In this document: positions 22,289 through 33,555 of the stretch, one piece after another
How the letters are laid out: each line of letters opens with the position of its first letter
How positions within the stretch are numbered: position 1 is the stretch's first letter
From: Histoplasma ohiense
Lineage: Eukaryota; Ascomycota; Eurotiomycetes; Onygenales; Ajellomycetaceae
Assembly (NCBI GenBank): GCA_017607445.1
Contig: JAEVHH010000003.1
Location: 868,001 to 932,000, forward strand
Direction of reading: 5' to 3'
Length of the DNA stretch: 64,000 nt
Notes under the pieces: model-generated
Told to the model about the DNA's origin: nothing
Seen by the model: only the letters and a program-made list of their open reading frames with translations
Databases searched by the model: none
Program-made: the position numbers and the translations under genes

Positions 22289-25200
22289 ATGACCAGGCTG
22301 CGGGGAGGCTCTGGGAGCGCTCCGGACCCAGGGCGACCCACTGCTGTCGGTGACAGGGGACTCCATCATCCATCGAAGCTCCCCGCTGGATTCCCAGATG
22401 TTCTTACCAAGAATACTATCGCTGTGACGGATCCCGCACGAGTGCTGCCATGGAATAAGGAAAAGCGCCAGAGAGATTTCAATATCCTTGTCAAAAGGTA
22501 GAATTTGTTTATAATTCCTCGACAGCAGCACTACCACCGATTGACTCGTTATTGACTTGATATAGGTATAAGAGCCAGCTCCTTTACGGTTGCCAGGACC
22601 CGTTTTGCACCGCCCCTACATGTTTTAGTTATCGCAAGAGAGCCTCAGATGTGCCTCTTCGGAGGTTTACTGAACTTAGTGCGCGTACAGTTGCATGTTA
22701 TTTAGCCAGTCAGGACAACCCGGAGCGAGGGTTGTGCCGAAATATCCCAGCCATCAACACAGATTTCCTCTCAGGAGACCCGACCCGACAACATAGGAGA
22801 CGATCATATGAAGCATCCCAACAAAATGTCAGATTTGCCTCCGACTTTCAATGTTCCGATAACGTGGAAGATAATGGAACCCCAAAGAAGCCAACTGCCG
22901 AAAAGATGCACCAAACGGAATCCGGGGATAATGGGACTGTTTCGAAATTAGGTGATGAGAACGAGAAAACTGATTCTCCGCAGAGCGAAGGGGCCAAAGG
23001 GCCGTTGAGATTGAAGGACCCGAAGTCGTTTACTCAAAATCTTTTCGACACACTTTCATTGCGTATGGTTGAATGGCTACCATTACGAAAATCTCCAGAA
23101 GCCTTTGATACCACCCAGTCTGACCCCAATGAGGACGGTAACTTGCCATCCAAGTCTCCTGAAAAAGAAGCACCACCGAGAATCCAGGACCATCCAAATA
23201 ACCCAAAACGAAATGGTCGCCAAAAACAGACCGCTTCACAACCGAGTATTAAGCCCCGACGGCAAAGCATTGCATCTTCCAACCCTCAACCGACGGCGGT
23301 TGAAGTAAAGATCCCTGGACAGCCTGTAAAGCGCCTTTCCCTCGGCGAAATGGAGCACCGGAAACAACCTTCGAAGTCCTTTACTGAGGACAGAATTCGC
23401 TCTGAACGCAAACCAGCTCGAAAGGTTTCGTCGCAGAACACTCCGTCAAATCAACCATCGCGTGCCTTGCAATCTCCACCTCCTTTAAAGCACCGACCAC
23501 AGAGACATAGCAATGCAAATGGTGATGTGAGCAACCCTTCCAAGCACGAGCAAAGACAGCACATGCGTGTCTCGCGAGATGGGTCCCGGGGTCCAAGGAA
23601 GTTGGAAAATTCCGAGCGGGACAATAACCGGGTATCCATAGATTACAGCATGCAACACTCACAATCAGCAACTCACCCCCCAGAAATTCCGGTATGCAAA
23701 AATACCCACACCGGAAAACAACTTAAAACTCAGCAAATTCAGACCCTATCCCACCTGTCAAAGCAGTTAGTGACTGGACTTGAGAAATTGATGTTTGAAA
23801 ATGATGAAAATAGAAACAAGTGGGATGAAGAAATGTCAGAATTAGAGTCTCGCGGGTATTCTGAGCCTTGGGATTGGCAGTATGCGACTCCTCGCCAGCG
23901 CGAGGTGTTCCCGTTTGTTGCACAAAGTGTGTTTTACGTTCTGAGCAGTCCCCGGCAACTTCTCCAATCCTTCCGAAAGGACCCTCCAACGCCGTCGGAA
24001 GTCAACAATTGGGAAAACGTGAGCACACTGGATATCGACCAAGTAGAAGACTCGTTTCGTATTCTGCATCGAATATGTCCGTGGGAAACCACACTACATA
24101 GTTTGTGGATTTCTCTTGAGAAGCTTTTTGTTCCACCGAAAGAATTTTCCTTACCGCGTCCGCGCATGCTCCCTGTCCGATGGTCCACTTCGTCCGGCGC
24201 AATTTCGAAACGTGGACTTCCTTCACCCTGTAATACTGACTCTCCTGAAGAATACATTTCTGACGCCGATGCGGCTTACATTGCGGTTATCGTGCTTCTA
24301 GCCTTAGCAACCTCCATTCCTCTGACTGACCCGAGAACATGGGAGGTCGTTCGTCATGTCCGCTCCTCGGGTACCGTTTTACCTGACGCCGAGATGAGAA
24401 AGCATTCTGGATCTACCAGGAGATCGCTAGTGGCCATCTCAGAAAAGTTTGAGCATGACCTCGCTCTCCGATTATTAAATCGCCTAGTTCGGGCGGTTTC
24501 TGCGCGGTTGGCTTTCCATGAAATCTCGAAGACTCGGACAACTAATATCCATGATATTGAACGACAAGAGAAACACGACTTTACAAGTCTGATTTTACAA
24601 TCTCTGCGTGACCTCTCCAAGCCGAATGAAAAGTCTTCACATATCCCACCTCCTTTTTTACATGAAGAGCGTCCTACCAACCTCCATATGATAACTGTGG
24701 AATGGTTGCGGAGTCTTCTTTTGAAGGAATGGGACGGAAAGCCTGAAATGGCCAAGTCCGGTGCCGCTGGTGGCGCTTTACAACTCCTCGAATCAATGTA
24801 TACAGATCGCTCTAAACTTGGTTTACGGCCTGAAGACTTCCATACAGCTTTCCTCTCAGAGCGTTTAGACCCCACAGAAATGCCTGTCGAATGGCTTGGA
24901 ATCCTTCAAAATAACAAATCAGTGCATCTCTTATCATATCCCTTCTTATTTCCTCCCTCCGCGCTGGTCATATATTTCCGGGCTATCAACTATTCTAACA
25001 TGTCCAAATCATATGAAGCCGCAATGACTACCTCACGACATGTTACTCAACCAGCATTCTCGAGTATCATACCGATAGATGATGATGTTAGTCTGCTTGC
25101 AAGATTGAAGACGTCTATCTCGACATATCTGGTCCTAGTTGTAAGACGTGATAATGTTCTTACCGATGCTCTCGATCAGTTGTGGCGACGAGAAAGACGT

Positions 25201-26566
25201 GAGCTAATGCGACCCCTTAAAGTTCAAATGGGTATGGATGAAGGGGAGGAAGGTATCGATCATGGTGGTGTTCAGCAAGAATTTTTCCGCGTAGCTTTTG
25301 GAGAGGCATTGGACCCATCATACGGGATGTTTACGATGGATATGCGAACTCGCATATCTTGGTTTCAACCTTGTTCGATGGAGCCATTATACAAATTCGA
25401 ATTATTGGGCTTGTTGACGTCTCTTGCTGTTTATAATGGTTTGACACTCCCGGTTAACTTCCCAGTTGCGTTGTACAAGAAATTGCTGGGGTTGAAAGTT
25501 AAGACCCTTGATGATATCCAAGTCGGCTGGCCGGAGCTTGCGAAGGGGTTGAGTGACCTACTATCATGGGATGACGGCGATGTTGGTGATATCTTCATGA
25601 GGACCTACGAGTTTAGTTTTGAAGCGTTTGGAAACTTCGTCTCTGTCGACATGGAAAAGGTTGACCGCACTGAACCATGGCCGGCCACTGAACGACCAAC
25701 TTGGGAAAGGAAAAAGCGTGGATCGTATAGCCGACAATCCTGGTCAGGGAAAAACAGCCCCAGGGTGGCCCTCGATGATAATGTCTCAATGTTGTGTGAA
25801 TGTGCCGATGAAAATTCCACATTGAAGAGGGATGGAACGCTTTCTGGAATACTGAAAGGGGCTTCATCAAGAACTTACAAAGCTACACCACCTTCGCCTC
25901 CACAGGAGGCCGCTTTGGTCACGAACGCGAATCGAGAACGATTTGTCAAGGATTACATCTTCTGGCTGACAGACAAATCCATCCGCCCACAATATGAAGC
26001 ATTCGCTCGCGGTTTCTACACCTGCCTCGACCGAACGGCCCTATCAATATTTACTCCGGAAGCATTGAAGACGGTCATCGAAGGGATCCAGGAGATCAAC
26101 ATCGAAGAGCTTGAGCATCATACCCGGTACGAAGGTGGCTTCGAGCCTGGTCACCGTGTCATCCGCGACTTCTGGGTCATTGTGAAAGGTTATTCGCAGA
26201 CGAGGAAACGTCAGCTGCTGGAATTCGTCACGGCTAGTGATCGAGTACCCGTCAACGGCATTTCAAGTATTATGTTCGTGATCCAGAGGAATGGTACTGG
26301 AGACAGTGTATGTAACTAACCTGCCCTGTCTCACTTTTATTTTTATTTTTATTTTTATTTTATTTTATTTTAAATTTTTTTTTAATTTTTTTTTTTTTTT
26401 TTCACTGTGCTTGGACTTCGCCGAAAGCTAATCGATAGTATAGCGCCTTCCCACTAGCCTGACATGCTTTGGCAGGCTCCTTCTGCCTGATTACTCTAGC
26501 CGGGACATCCTCGAAGAGAAGTTGGAAAAGGCTCTTGAGAACGCAAGAGGCTTTGGCGTCGCCTAG
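22289..26566 (+). CDS. HECT E3 ubiquitin ligase, Hul4-type, with AZUL-like N-terminal zinc finger
   Basis: HECT-class ubiquitin-protein ligase that accepts ubiquitin from an E2 on a catalytic Cys and passes it to a substrate lysine. Exons 22289-22497, 22566-26307 and 26444-26566 give 1357 residues. The first splice forms KRYKSQLLYGCQ, opening a Cys-rich AZUL-like finger (Cys79, Cys84, Cys89, Cys114, Cys127) as in UBE3A. Residues about 130-430 are disordered and basic/polar. The HECT domain covers about 940-1357, with EGIDHGGVQQEFFRVAFGEA and YEAFARGFYTCL. It is interrupted by a polar insert at about 1097-1187. The last exon (41 codons with stop) supplies RLPTSLTCFGRLLLP, so catalytic Cys1325 depends on splicing the 136 bp T-rich intron at 26308-26443 (branch GCTAAT). 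Family assignment is very strong; equivalence to yeast HUL4 rests on architecture. Confidence 0.94.
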
Positions 26567-27527
26567 TTTACGATGGCCTTTGCCAGGCATCTTGATTGCA
26601 AGATCTGAAATTGTACTGGATTCTCGGTTTCTATTCCGTGTACTGCCTCGTTTTTACTTTTATACCTTTTGACATGCAAGCGAGTAATACACACCTCCCT
26701 TCCAAGACGTTATGTTTTATTAGAGTCATTGCTCTTTCCCGTGCTTTTGCATCTGATTTATTTTTTTCCCCCTCAGGCCACGGTCATCAAGAGAGGGGGA
26801 AGAGGAAGGAGGATCATAGGGTTGATAGACCCGGGCTGGTGTTGGCTTATGTTTCTTTGGGAAATGTTATCGGATTGATGGTTTATGTTCCTGATAGAAC
26901 TTATTCACATAACCTCTGCACGTCAATTTTATGGATTCGAGAAACTATCGAATTCAGCAGAGACTGAGCAGTTCACCAAATAATTCAATCGTCCCTCAGA
27001 ACCAAATACTCCGAACAAGCAATGGGTTCTCCGCATACCATTCATATACATAGCTCTATCTAGTAGATTCATTTTCCATATGTGGGGCTGGCCAAATCAT
27101 CAAAGTTTGCTCCATGGGGCAAGTTATGTATGACTAACATTCGTTTGTTCGCAGGAATAAAAGATTTCCAACTTTATAGAAACTTTTTACTGTGCCTGAA
27201 TTCAATACTCTGTTGTGACATCTTCTGTTATATAGTATAACTACATTCTATTCATTTACCTAATACTTTCATTCTAGATACAGGAACATATAGGAAAAAT
27301 AGACCGCTATCCGCTGCAAGTTTCTTCCCTTCGTAGCCCTCCCCGCCCCGCTCTCCAAATGGCCGGGACCAGAAACTGACATTTCCTTTAACAGTTCCTT
27401 AAAAACTCTTTCTTCTCTTCTCTTCTCTTCTCTTTTCTTCTCTTTTCTTTCTTTCTTTCTTTCTTTCTTTTTTTTCTTTTCTTTTTTTTTTTTTTTGTAT
27501 ATATTATAAAATCAATTCCCTCCCAAG
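26567..27527. other. Intergenic, pyrimidine-rich promoter before the histidine phosphatase gene
   Basis: 961 bp between two plus-strand genes. The last roughly 100 bp upstream of the next ATG are an almost pure T/C tract, typical of fungal core promoters. The rest holds no recognisable gene. Confidence 0.6.
27410..27496 (+). repeat. TC/TTCT pyrimidine tract in promoter or 5' leader
   Basis: TCTTC- and TTTC-type short tandem repeats ending in a long T run, 32 bp before the ATG at 27528. Such CT tracts are common just upstream of fungal transcription starts; the regulatory role here is inferred. Confidence 0.85.
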
Positions 27528-28820
27528 ATGCCACCTATCATTCACTGTGTCCGTCATGCCCAGGTTCGTGCCTCCTCCTCCTCCTTGCTACCCTTGCTAC
27601 AATATCCTCACAGGCTACAGCCGCTGAACTGACCCCGGGATCCCTAGGGCTACCATAACCTCAGCCACGCCAACCACATCCTCTCCGACCCCCTCCTGAC
27701 ACCGCACGGCGAATCGCAATGCAGAGCCCTCAGCGCGGAATTCCCGCACCACTCCCGAATCGACCTTGTCGTTGCCTCCCCTCTCCGGCGCACGCTCTAC
27801 ACCGCGCTATTATCGTTTGAGGACCAAATCAAGAGCAAAGGATTGAAGATTGTCGCGCTGCCGGAGATGCAGGAGACGAGCGACGTGCCATGTGATGTCG
27901 GCAGTGACCTGGCGGTGCTGCGCAAGGAGGTGGAGGAGAATGGGATGCCGGTGGATCTGGAGCTGGTGGGGGAGGATTGGAATTCGAAGGTGAGTCGAGG
28001 AATTCCGAATTACGGCCGTCTGATATTTACTAGTTAGTTCTGTGTGCCGGGATTGGATTCCGGAGATGCAACAGCTGAACAGGGGATTGCGGGGCTAATA
28101 TTTGATATGGCTTTTTTTTTTTATATTGCGTAGAAAGGAAAATGGGCGCCGAGCGCCGAGGCAATTGCAAATCGTGCCAGGGAGGCGCGGCGCTGGTTGA
28201 AAGCCCGGCCGGAAAAGGAGATCGTGGTTGTGTCGCATGGAGGATTTCTACATTATTTCACGGAAGATTGGCAAGATAGCACACTATACCAAGGTAGTTA
28301 TTTCATCCCGCTCTTCCGGCTCCTCTCTACAAATACACATCGACCAAAAAAAAAAAAAAAAACACAAAACCAACAAGCTTATACGTAACCTTTCTCTCAC
28401 GGGGGGGAAACAAAAGTTACACAAATGGAACCTAGCCCCAATAACTATACTAATATCCGCCCTTCCCCCACCTACCCAGGCACCGGATGGCGCAATACCG
28501 AATATCGCACCTTCACCTTCACCAGCTCTGCTGACCGGGATGATCTTTACGGCCGGCCCGTCGACGGCGACAACGCCAGCCTCGTGGAAACGCGCGAGTC
28601 ACGCACGCGTCGAGGGATAGCAGCCGAAGCGCCCTCCCGGGATCTGCAGAAGGAATTCTTCGTGCAGGCCATGACGGGCTGGGAGAATCAACTTTTGGAA
28701 TTTGCGAGGCAGGAGGCGGCAAAAAAAGGGGCGGCCGCCATTGATACTCGCATTGAAGGGAAGGCCGGAGAGAAGGTTGTTACATCCGAAGCGGGCGAGG
28801 ATGCGAGGGTCATTGCATAG
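27528..28820 (+). CDS. Histidine phosphatase (phosphoglycerate mutase-like) family protein
   Basis: Member of the histidine phosphatase superfamily, which forms a phosphohistidine on the RH motif; the substrate is not predictable. Four exons, 27528-27563, 27648-27989, 28134-28293 and 28480-28820, give 292 residues. The 12-codon first exon carries the catalytic signature (IIHCVRHAQ) and splices to GYHNLSHANHILSDPLLTPH. Residues follow with SPLRRTLYTALLSF (substrate-arginine region), LPEMQETSDVPCDVGSD (the conserved E/C/D block of this fungal branch) and VVVSHGGFLHYF, the second catalytic His motif. The introns are 84, 144 and 186 bp; the third has a poly-A run near 28349-28366 and an ACTAAT branch site. 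The C-terminal 110 residues are hydrophilic. No targeting signal is obvious, so it is probably cytosolic. Not a true glycolytic mutase judging by length and motifs. Confidence 0.93.
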
Positions 28821-30026
28821 AAAATGAGAGATGAGATTCAATGGTAGATGAGGGGGCATCTAATATAGAGAGGGAGGGGAATGACATGAAGTCAACAGTA
28901 ATATTGGCTTCGTTTTTTTGTTTTATTTTCATCTTCATTTTTTGATTTTGTTTTCTTCTTCTTTTTTTTTTTAAAAAAAAATCTCTCATTTAGATCTCTT
29001 GGTTCCATGGTAGAATCTTTCTTATTTCTGCCTGGTTTTTTCGTCCTCGATCACTGGTTGATGACCCAATGTACCCCACACTCCAGCTTCCAGGAAATCC
29101 AGGGATAATAACATCGGCTTTCTTGTACTTGACGGCAGCAGTCTCGTCTCCAAGGCTGTTGCCCCGATTGGGACAGCTATCACTAAAAATGGTCATAAAT
29201 ATTTTGGCGCCAGCATGTCGATCCCAGTTATTAATAGATCTCGCTCAGCGTTATTTGAGCCCCACAAGTGCAGAGATCTGAAACTGGGAGATGCAATTGT
29301 AAAAGCCCTTGCTCCATCCATGACGCGTACGCAGTATCCATGCGGAATGTCGGGTATGCAGTCCCAGCCAGAAATAGACAACCGCACGGGGCTTCTTCAA
29401 GCGCAGCCAAATGCGGACTTTCGTCCCTTGTGAAGTAGAATGTCACAAGGAGCAATATAGGACACACATATCATTCCAATAACTTCAACCTCGCACCGGT
29501 CTGTCCAAGCGATGTAAACCTGAGATAACGAGAACCCATTTGACATCAGCAGCCTCCCATCCGCGCGTCCAGGCAAGGTACCACATAGCTCGTATGAATC
29601 CTCGATGCGGCAACTGGCGGTTTCCCGAGTGCTGCGTGCTGCGTGCTGCGTGCTGTGTTTGTGGTGTGTTTGTGGTGTGTTTGTGCTTCGTCACTCCATT
29701 CAGCCAGGGCCCGATGAAACTTCGGCTTGTGGCTTGCGGCTCACGCGGAGACGTGGCTTGAGGCTGCGCTATGCCATAGAAGGCAAGATTGGTCTTGGCG
29801 GCTCCCGCTGACATAACGCCGTCGCAGCTTCGTTAAACTATCTCCAAGACAGGATTCCGCCTTTTCTCTTGCCTCTCGACATTCAGGATAGCACGGCCAG
29901 GGCATTCCAGGGCATGGTTCGGTGCTCCCAAGTTTTATTCCTGCGCCTGAGCAACCAGTTCTGTCCCCGAACCGCATTTCTGTAGAATCTTGCGTCTCGA
30001 CTGCCAGGACGCTTGCCGACTCAAAC
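28821..30026. other. Intergenic, with short G/C/T tandem repeats
   Basis: 1.2 kb with a T-rich stretch at 28910-28985, presumably the 3' end of the preceding gene. A small tandem repeat cluster lies at 29634-29685. No convincing gene; several short frames on both strands have no domain character. Confidence 0.5.
29634..29685. repeat. Tandem GTGCTGC and GTGTTTGTG repeats
   Basis: About four units of GTGCTGC are followed directly by about three units of GTGTTTGTG, two different short-unit tandem repeats back to back in intergenic DNA. Confidence 0.85.
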
Positions 30027-30098
30027 ATGCTGGATGAAAATCTGCCAAGTACGATTCCCCGAGCTATGCTACATGACTGCTAGTATATTTGGATAAAT

Positions 30099-31481
30099 AT
30101 GAAGTTGCTAACAAAGTCTGTAGTTTTTTTTGTCAAGCCATCTAACGTCAAACCCAAATTCAATTCTACCTTCCTTTTCGCGCATCATGGTGCCGAACCT
30201 ACACCCTTCTATACACTCCGACACCTCGACCCCTCACTCCCAGGGTCAAAGAACCGCTATGCTGCGGGCATATATGATGCCTACTCTCCTGATGTCCTTT
30301 ATGCGGAGGTCCTTTTGATCCCGAAATGGACACAACCGTCATTGTCGCAAGAAGCCATTCGGCAAAATGGCGGGGTTCCTCCCCCTCCAGAACCTATACT
30401 CCCAAATGAGTTCGTGATACAGCTGTACAACCCAGACCAACAGGTACTTGTTCGCCACAGGCCGAAGACGTGGAACTCTGCCGCTTCATGGGAGTTTGAA
30501 ATGCCGCAGCAGACGTTCAGACAACCTTCAAGCTCGAAACTCGATCGGACAATGAGTGATCCGGCCGCCTCTGATATCACGCCGAAACTGAAGTTTATCT
30601 GGCGCAAGGATGGGAAGCTCTCGAAGGATCTTGGCTGCTATATGTCGGGAAAGAAACTAGATGATAAAAAGGGCAAAGAGCCCGATATCACGGTGGCCAT
30701 ATTACGTGGATTTAAAGAGGTGACGTTATACGAGCCGAATCTTTATCGTGTAGAAATCGAAGACTTCAAGGGACTGGAGGTGGTCCTTCTCCTAGGCGCC
30801 ATTGTTATTCGGGACGTATATTTTGGCCATATAGCCGAGACTTTTCACATCTCCGACCCACCCAACCCCAACAGCTTACCTGGTTCAATAACCAGCTCTT
30901 CCCAGGAACCAAAGAAATATGCAAATCAGATACAACCACCTACCGCACCCCAAAGACCCCAAGCTCCCATACCTGAACGCCAAACCCGCCCACCGCCAGC
31001 TGATCCCCGCACGCAATGGGAAATCGACGCAGAAACTGCCAGATTGAAGAAACAAGCAGAAGCAGAAGCCAAGGAACGCCGCCGCCGCGAGAAAGAGGCG
31101 GAGAAAGAGACCAAACGGCTGCTAGAAGCGGAGAAACGGGAAGCGAGACGAAGACAGGCTGCGATCGACCAAGAAACAGAGCGCCTCAAGAAAATTTACG
31201 GGCGTGAGGAAGCCCAACTTAGAAGACAATTCTCACAGACCCCTCAAGCTCCTAGGCCTAATCCACCCCCACGACCTGCATCTACCAATCCCAACTCCGC
31301 TGCACACAACCGCTATTCTTCCTACATCCCTGCCCCGTCACACACTTTCGCACCACCGCATTTTGGAGTTCAGCGGCCATCGAACCCTCAGTTGAAGGAG
31401 AAGCGAAGTCTTTTTGGTCTTTTTAAGAAAGAGGATGGTCGTAACAACACGCTAAGTAGGAAAAGAAGTTCTATGTTTTAA
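30099..31481 (+). CDS. Conserved fungal protein of unknown function with basic coiled-coil C-terminus
   Basis: I do not know a function for this protein. The reading frame gives 460 residues from an ATG at 30099. Residues about 10-270 look like a folded domain (KPKFNSTFLFAHHGAEPTPF, WEFEMPQQTFRQPSSSKLD, KFIWRKDGKLSKDLGCYMSG, YEPNLYRVEIEDFKGLEVVL), with no signal peptide or clear membrane span. A proline-rich linker follows, then a highly charged K/R/E/A helix at about 305-375, probably a coiled coil, then a Pro-rich tail and a basic end. The start is uncertain: GCTAAC..TAG at 30108-30123 is a good branch site and acceptor. An upstream ATG at 30027 followed by a GTACGA donor after 30048 would join in frame, giving MLDENLPIFFVKPSN instead of MKLLTKSVVFFVKPSN. 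Confidence 0.75.
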   Translation: MKLLTKSVVFFVKPSNVKPKFNSTFLFAHHGAEPTPFYTLRHLDPSLPGSKNRYAAGIYDAYSPDVLYAEVLLIPKWTQPSLSQEAIRQNGGVPPPPEPILPNEFVIQLYNPDQQVLVRHRPKTWNSAASWEFEMPQQTFRQPSSSKLDRTMSDPAASDITPKLKFIWRKDGKLSKDLGCYMSGKKLDDKKGKEPDITVAILRGFKEVTLYEPNLYRVEIEDFKGLEVVLLLGAIVIRDVYFGHIAETFHISDPPNPNSLPGSITSSSQEPKKYANQIQPPTAPQRPQAPIPERQTRPPPADPRTQWEIDAETARLKKQAEAEAKERRRREKEAEKETKRLLEAEKREARRRQAAIDQETERLKKIYGREEAQLRRQFSQTPQAPRPNPPPRPASTNPNSAAHNRYSSYIPAPSHTFAPPHFGVQRPSNPQLKEKRSLFGLFKKEDGRNNTLSRKRSSMF

Positions 31482-32200
31482 TCCCTCTTATGCATATACA
31501 TATATATATTCATATATATATTCTCTCCTTTCGCGCGGGAGTTTGTCCCTATTTCCTTAGCTTCAAGACTATTCCAATTGCCATGCCTTTCCGGCAAGTG
31601 ACTGTGTTGGTGTGCATGTCCTCTCAAATTTCTTCACTTTCTCTCGACTCCAATGATACCCAATAAATCTCGATGATCTTCTCCTTTTCTTCTGTTGTTT
31701 TGGTAATGCTGAAACGAAGATGTGCATATTATCGCAATACAAGGGTCAAAACTGTATCTCTTTCATAAAGAATGTCGTTTTGGTTTTGTTTTTTCATAGC
31801 TACCCATTTTCCCATCTCCTCAAACCTGTATTTTGGGTTTCCTTTTTTTCGGTATCCACTGCTGCGTGTTTGCACTTGTACATTATCCGGCATGTCTGTT
31901 GTAAAACACCTTGACGAAATCAATTTTTTATATACCATTTCACTGTTTTAGTGCAATCTCACCAGTGTAGATCACGAAGCACAAGTATACTCATTATCGG
32001 TCCTGAGTGTGCGGCTTCCTGTGACCCGTAGTCCGGGCAGAAGTATGCACCAGGAAAGACCAACCAGCGCGTATTGGAAGCACTGTCCTTTTGGATCAAG
32101 GGGACGGGCCTGGTGTCTTGACATGCGATCTAAACGCTTCCGCTACTGAAGGCTCTTCAAAAATACAAAATCTCAGTCTATTGTTGCAGTTTAATCCGCC
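31482..32200. other. Intergenic, nothing recognised
   Basis: 719 bp between two plus-strand genes. A TATA-type AT repeat (31495-31522) lies just past the stop codon. The remainder is probably 3' UTR and promoter; no gene is supported. Confidence 0.5.
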
Positions 32201-33555
32201 ATGGCTGTCATCCCATCGTTTGGATCGTTATTGATTCTTTTATGCGTTCTGACACTTGCCGCCGCGACCAATGTTCCTCTCGTGGATTACGACGTCATCA
32301 TCGTCGGCGGTGGTCCCGCTGGCCTCAGCGCGCTGAGCAGCCTATCCCGTGTCCGGAGAACGGCATTGATGGTTGACTCTGGGGAATACCGCAACTTGTT
32401 GACGAGACGGATACACGATGTCATAGGAAATGATGGTGGGTAACTAGCCAATACAGAGCACTTCTCCATCACTCTCACATACATGTTCAACGCAGTTCCG
32501 CTTTTGTTGATGGTTTCACAGGCGTGGTTCCGTCGTTCTTTCGTCACCAAGCACGCGAACTCATCAAGAGATATCCAACGCCAGAAATGAAAAATGGGAC
32601 CGTTTTGGGGATTATGCCCGTGCAAAATTCCAGTGACGAACTGCCACACTTTGAGGTAGAGATCGATATGGGCAGTGAAGGGAAGCCTTCCCTGGTCACG
32701 AAAACGGCACGAAAAGTAATCCTTGCCACAGGCATAGAGGACATTCTCCCAGATACCCCTGGTATAAGCGAAGCTTGGAGCCGGGGGATTTATTGGTGCC
32801 CCTGGTGCGACGGGTTTGAGCACCGCGACCAGCCCCTGGGTATCCTAGGCGATGTGGCAAGCATCTTCGATAATGTAATGCATATCACAACGATAAACCA
32901 CGATGTGATTGCTTTCACGAACGGCACCCAGCTTCCAGCAAATGAGGCCGATGAGCTCGAAAGCTTTTATGGCATCAAACACAACTACTCCCCGATCAAA
33001 AACATCACCCGTGTCCAAGATGGTGCGGATCATTTCGATGGTGGGAGCCAGTCCGAGTTTGACATTTTCACAGTCCATTTCGAAGGTGACGCTCCACCTG
33101 TGAATCGGTCTGTATTCTTCACAGCCTTCGCCTCCAGGCAACGCTCCGATCTACCATACAAACTGGGGCTGAAAATGGTGAATGGGAAGATTGACAATAA
33201 TTTCAAGGGAATGGCCACCAGCATGTCGGGAGTATATGCAGTCGGGGACTGTAATAACGACGACAGCACCAATGTTGTACACGCAATGTTTAGCGGGAAG
33301 CGAGCCGCAATTGAAATCCATCGTAAGTTGTGATTTACTCTGTTTTCCTTGTTCGCCTTACCGTTCTGACATACACCACTCATCTTTTCTGATTTCACTT
33401 CATTAGTTCTCTTGGAACGTGAAAATGCGACAGCTATGGGCATGAGTTTGAGCCAGCGATCTCAACCCATGACCATCCGCGAACTCGAGGAGCGAGCTGA
33501 CGGGAAAATTGGAAACGAGTTTGAAAGTTTGTGGCAGGTTAGAACCAGATACTGA
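32201..33555 (+). CDS. Secretory thioredoxin-reductase-like FAD oxidoreductase with CPWC disulfide
   Basis: Flavoprotein of the thioredoxin reductase/dithiol oxidase branch (relatives include GliT-type enzymes of epidithiodiketopiperazine clusters). Exons 32201-32435, 32522-33322 and 33407-33555 give 394 residues. An N-terminal hydrophobic signal-like segment (LLILLCVLTLAAA) precedes the FAD dinucleotide motif VDYDVIIVGGGPAG (Gly36-Gly41). ILATGIEDILPDTPG and the redox pair Cys171-Pro-Trp-Cys174 (IYWCPWCDGFEHRD) are intact, as is the FAD-tail motif GVYAVGDCNND. The classic second GxGxxA/G NADPH motif is weak (LGILGDVASIFDN), as in oxidase-type relatives. Several N-x-S/T sites fit a secretory route. 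The last intron (84 bp, strong GTAAGT donor) replaces the alternative early stop and adds a 50-residue charged tail. No biosynthetic cluster is visible next to it; the substrate is unknown. Confidence 0.9.
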
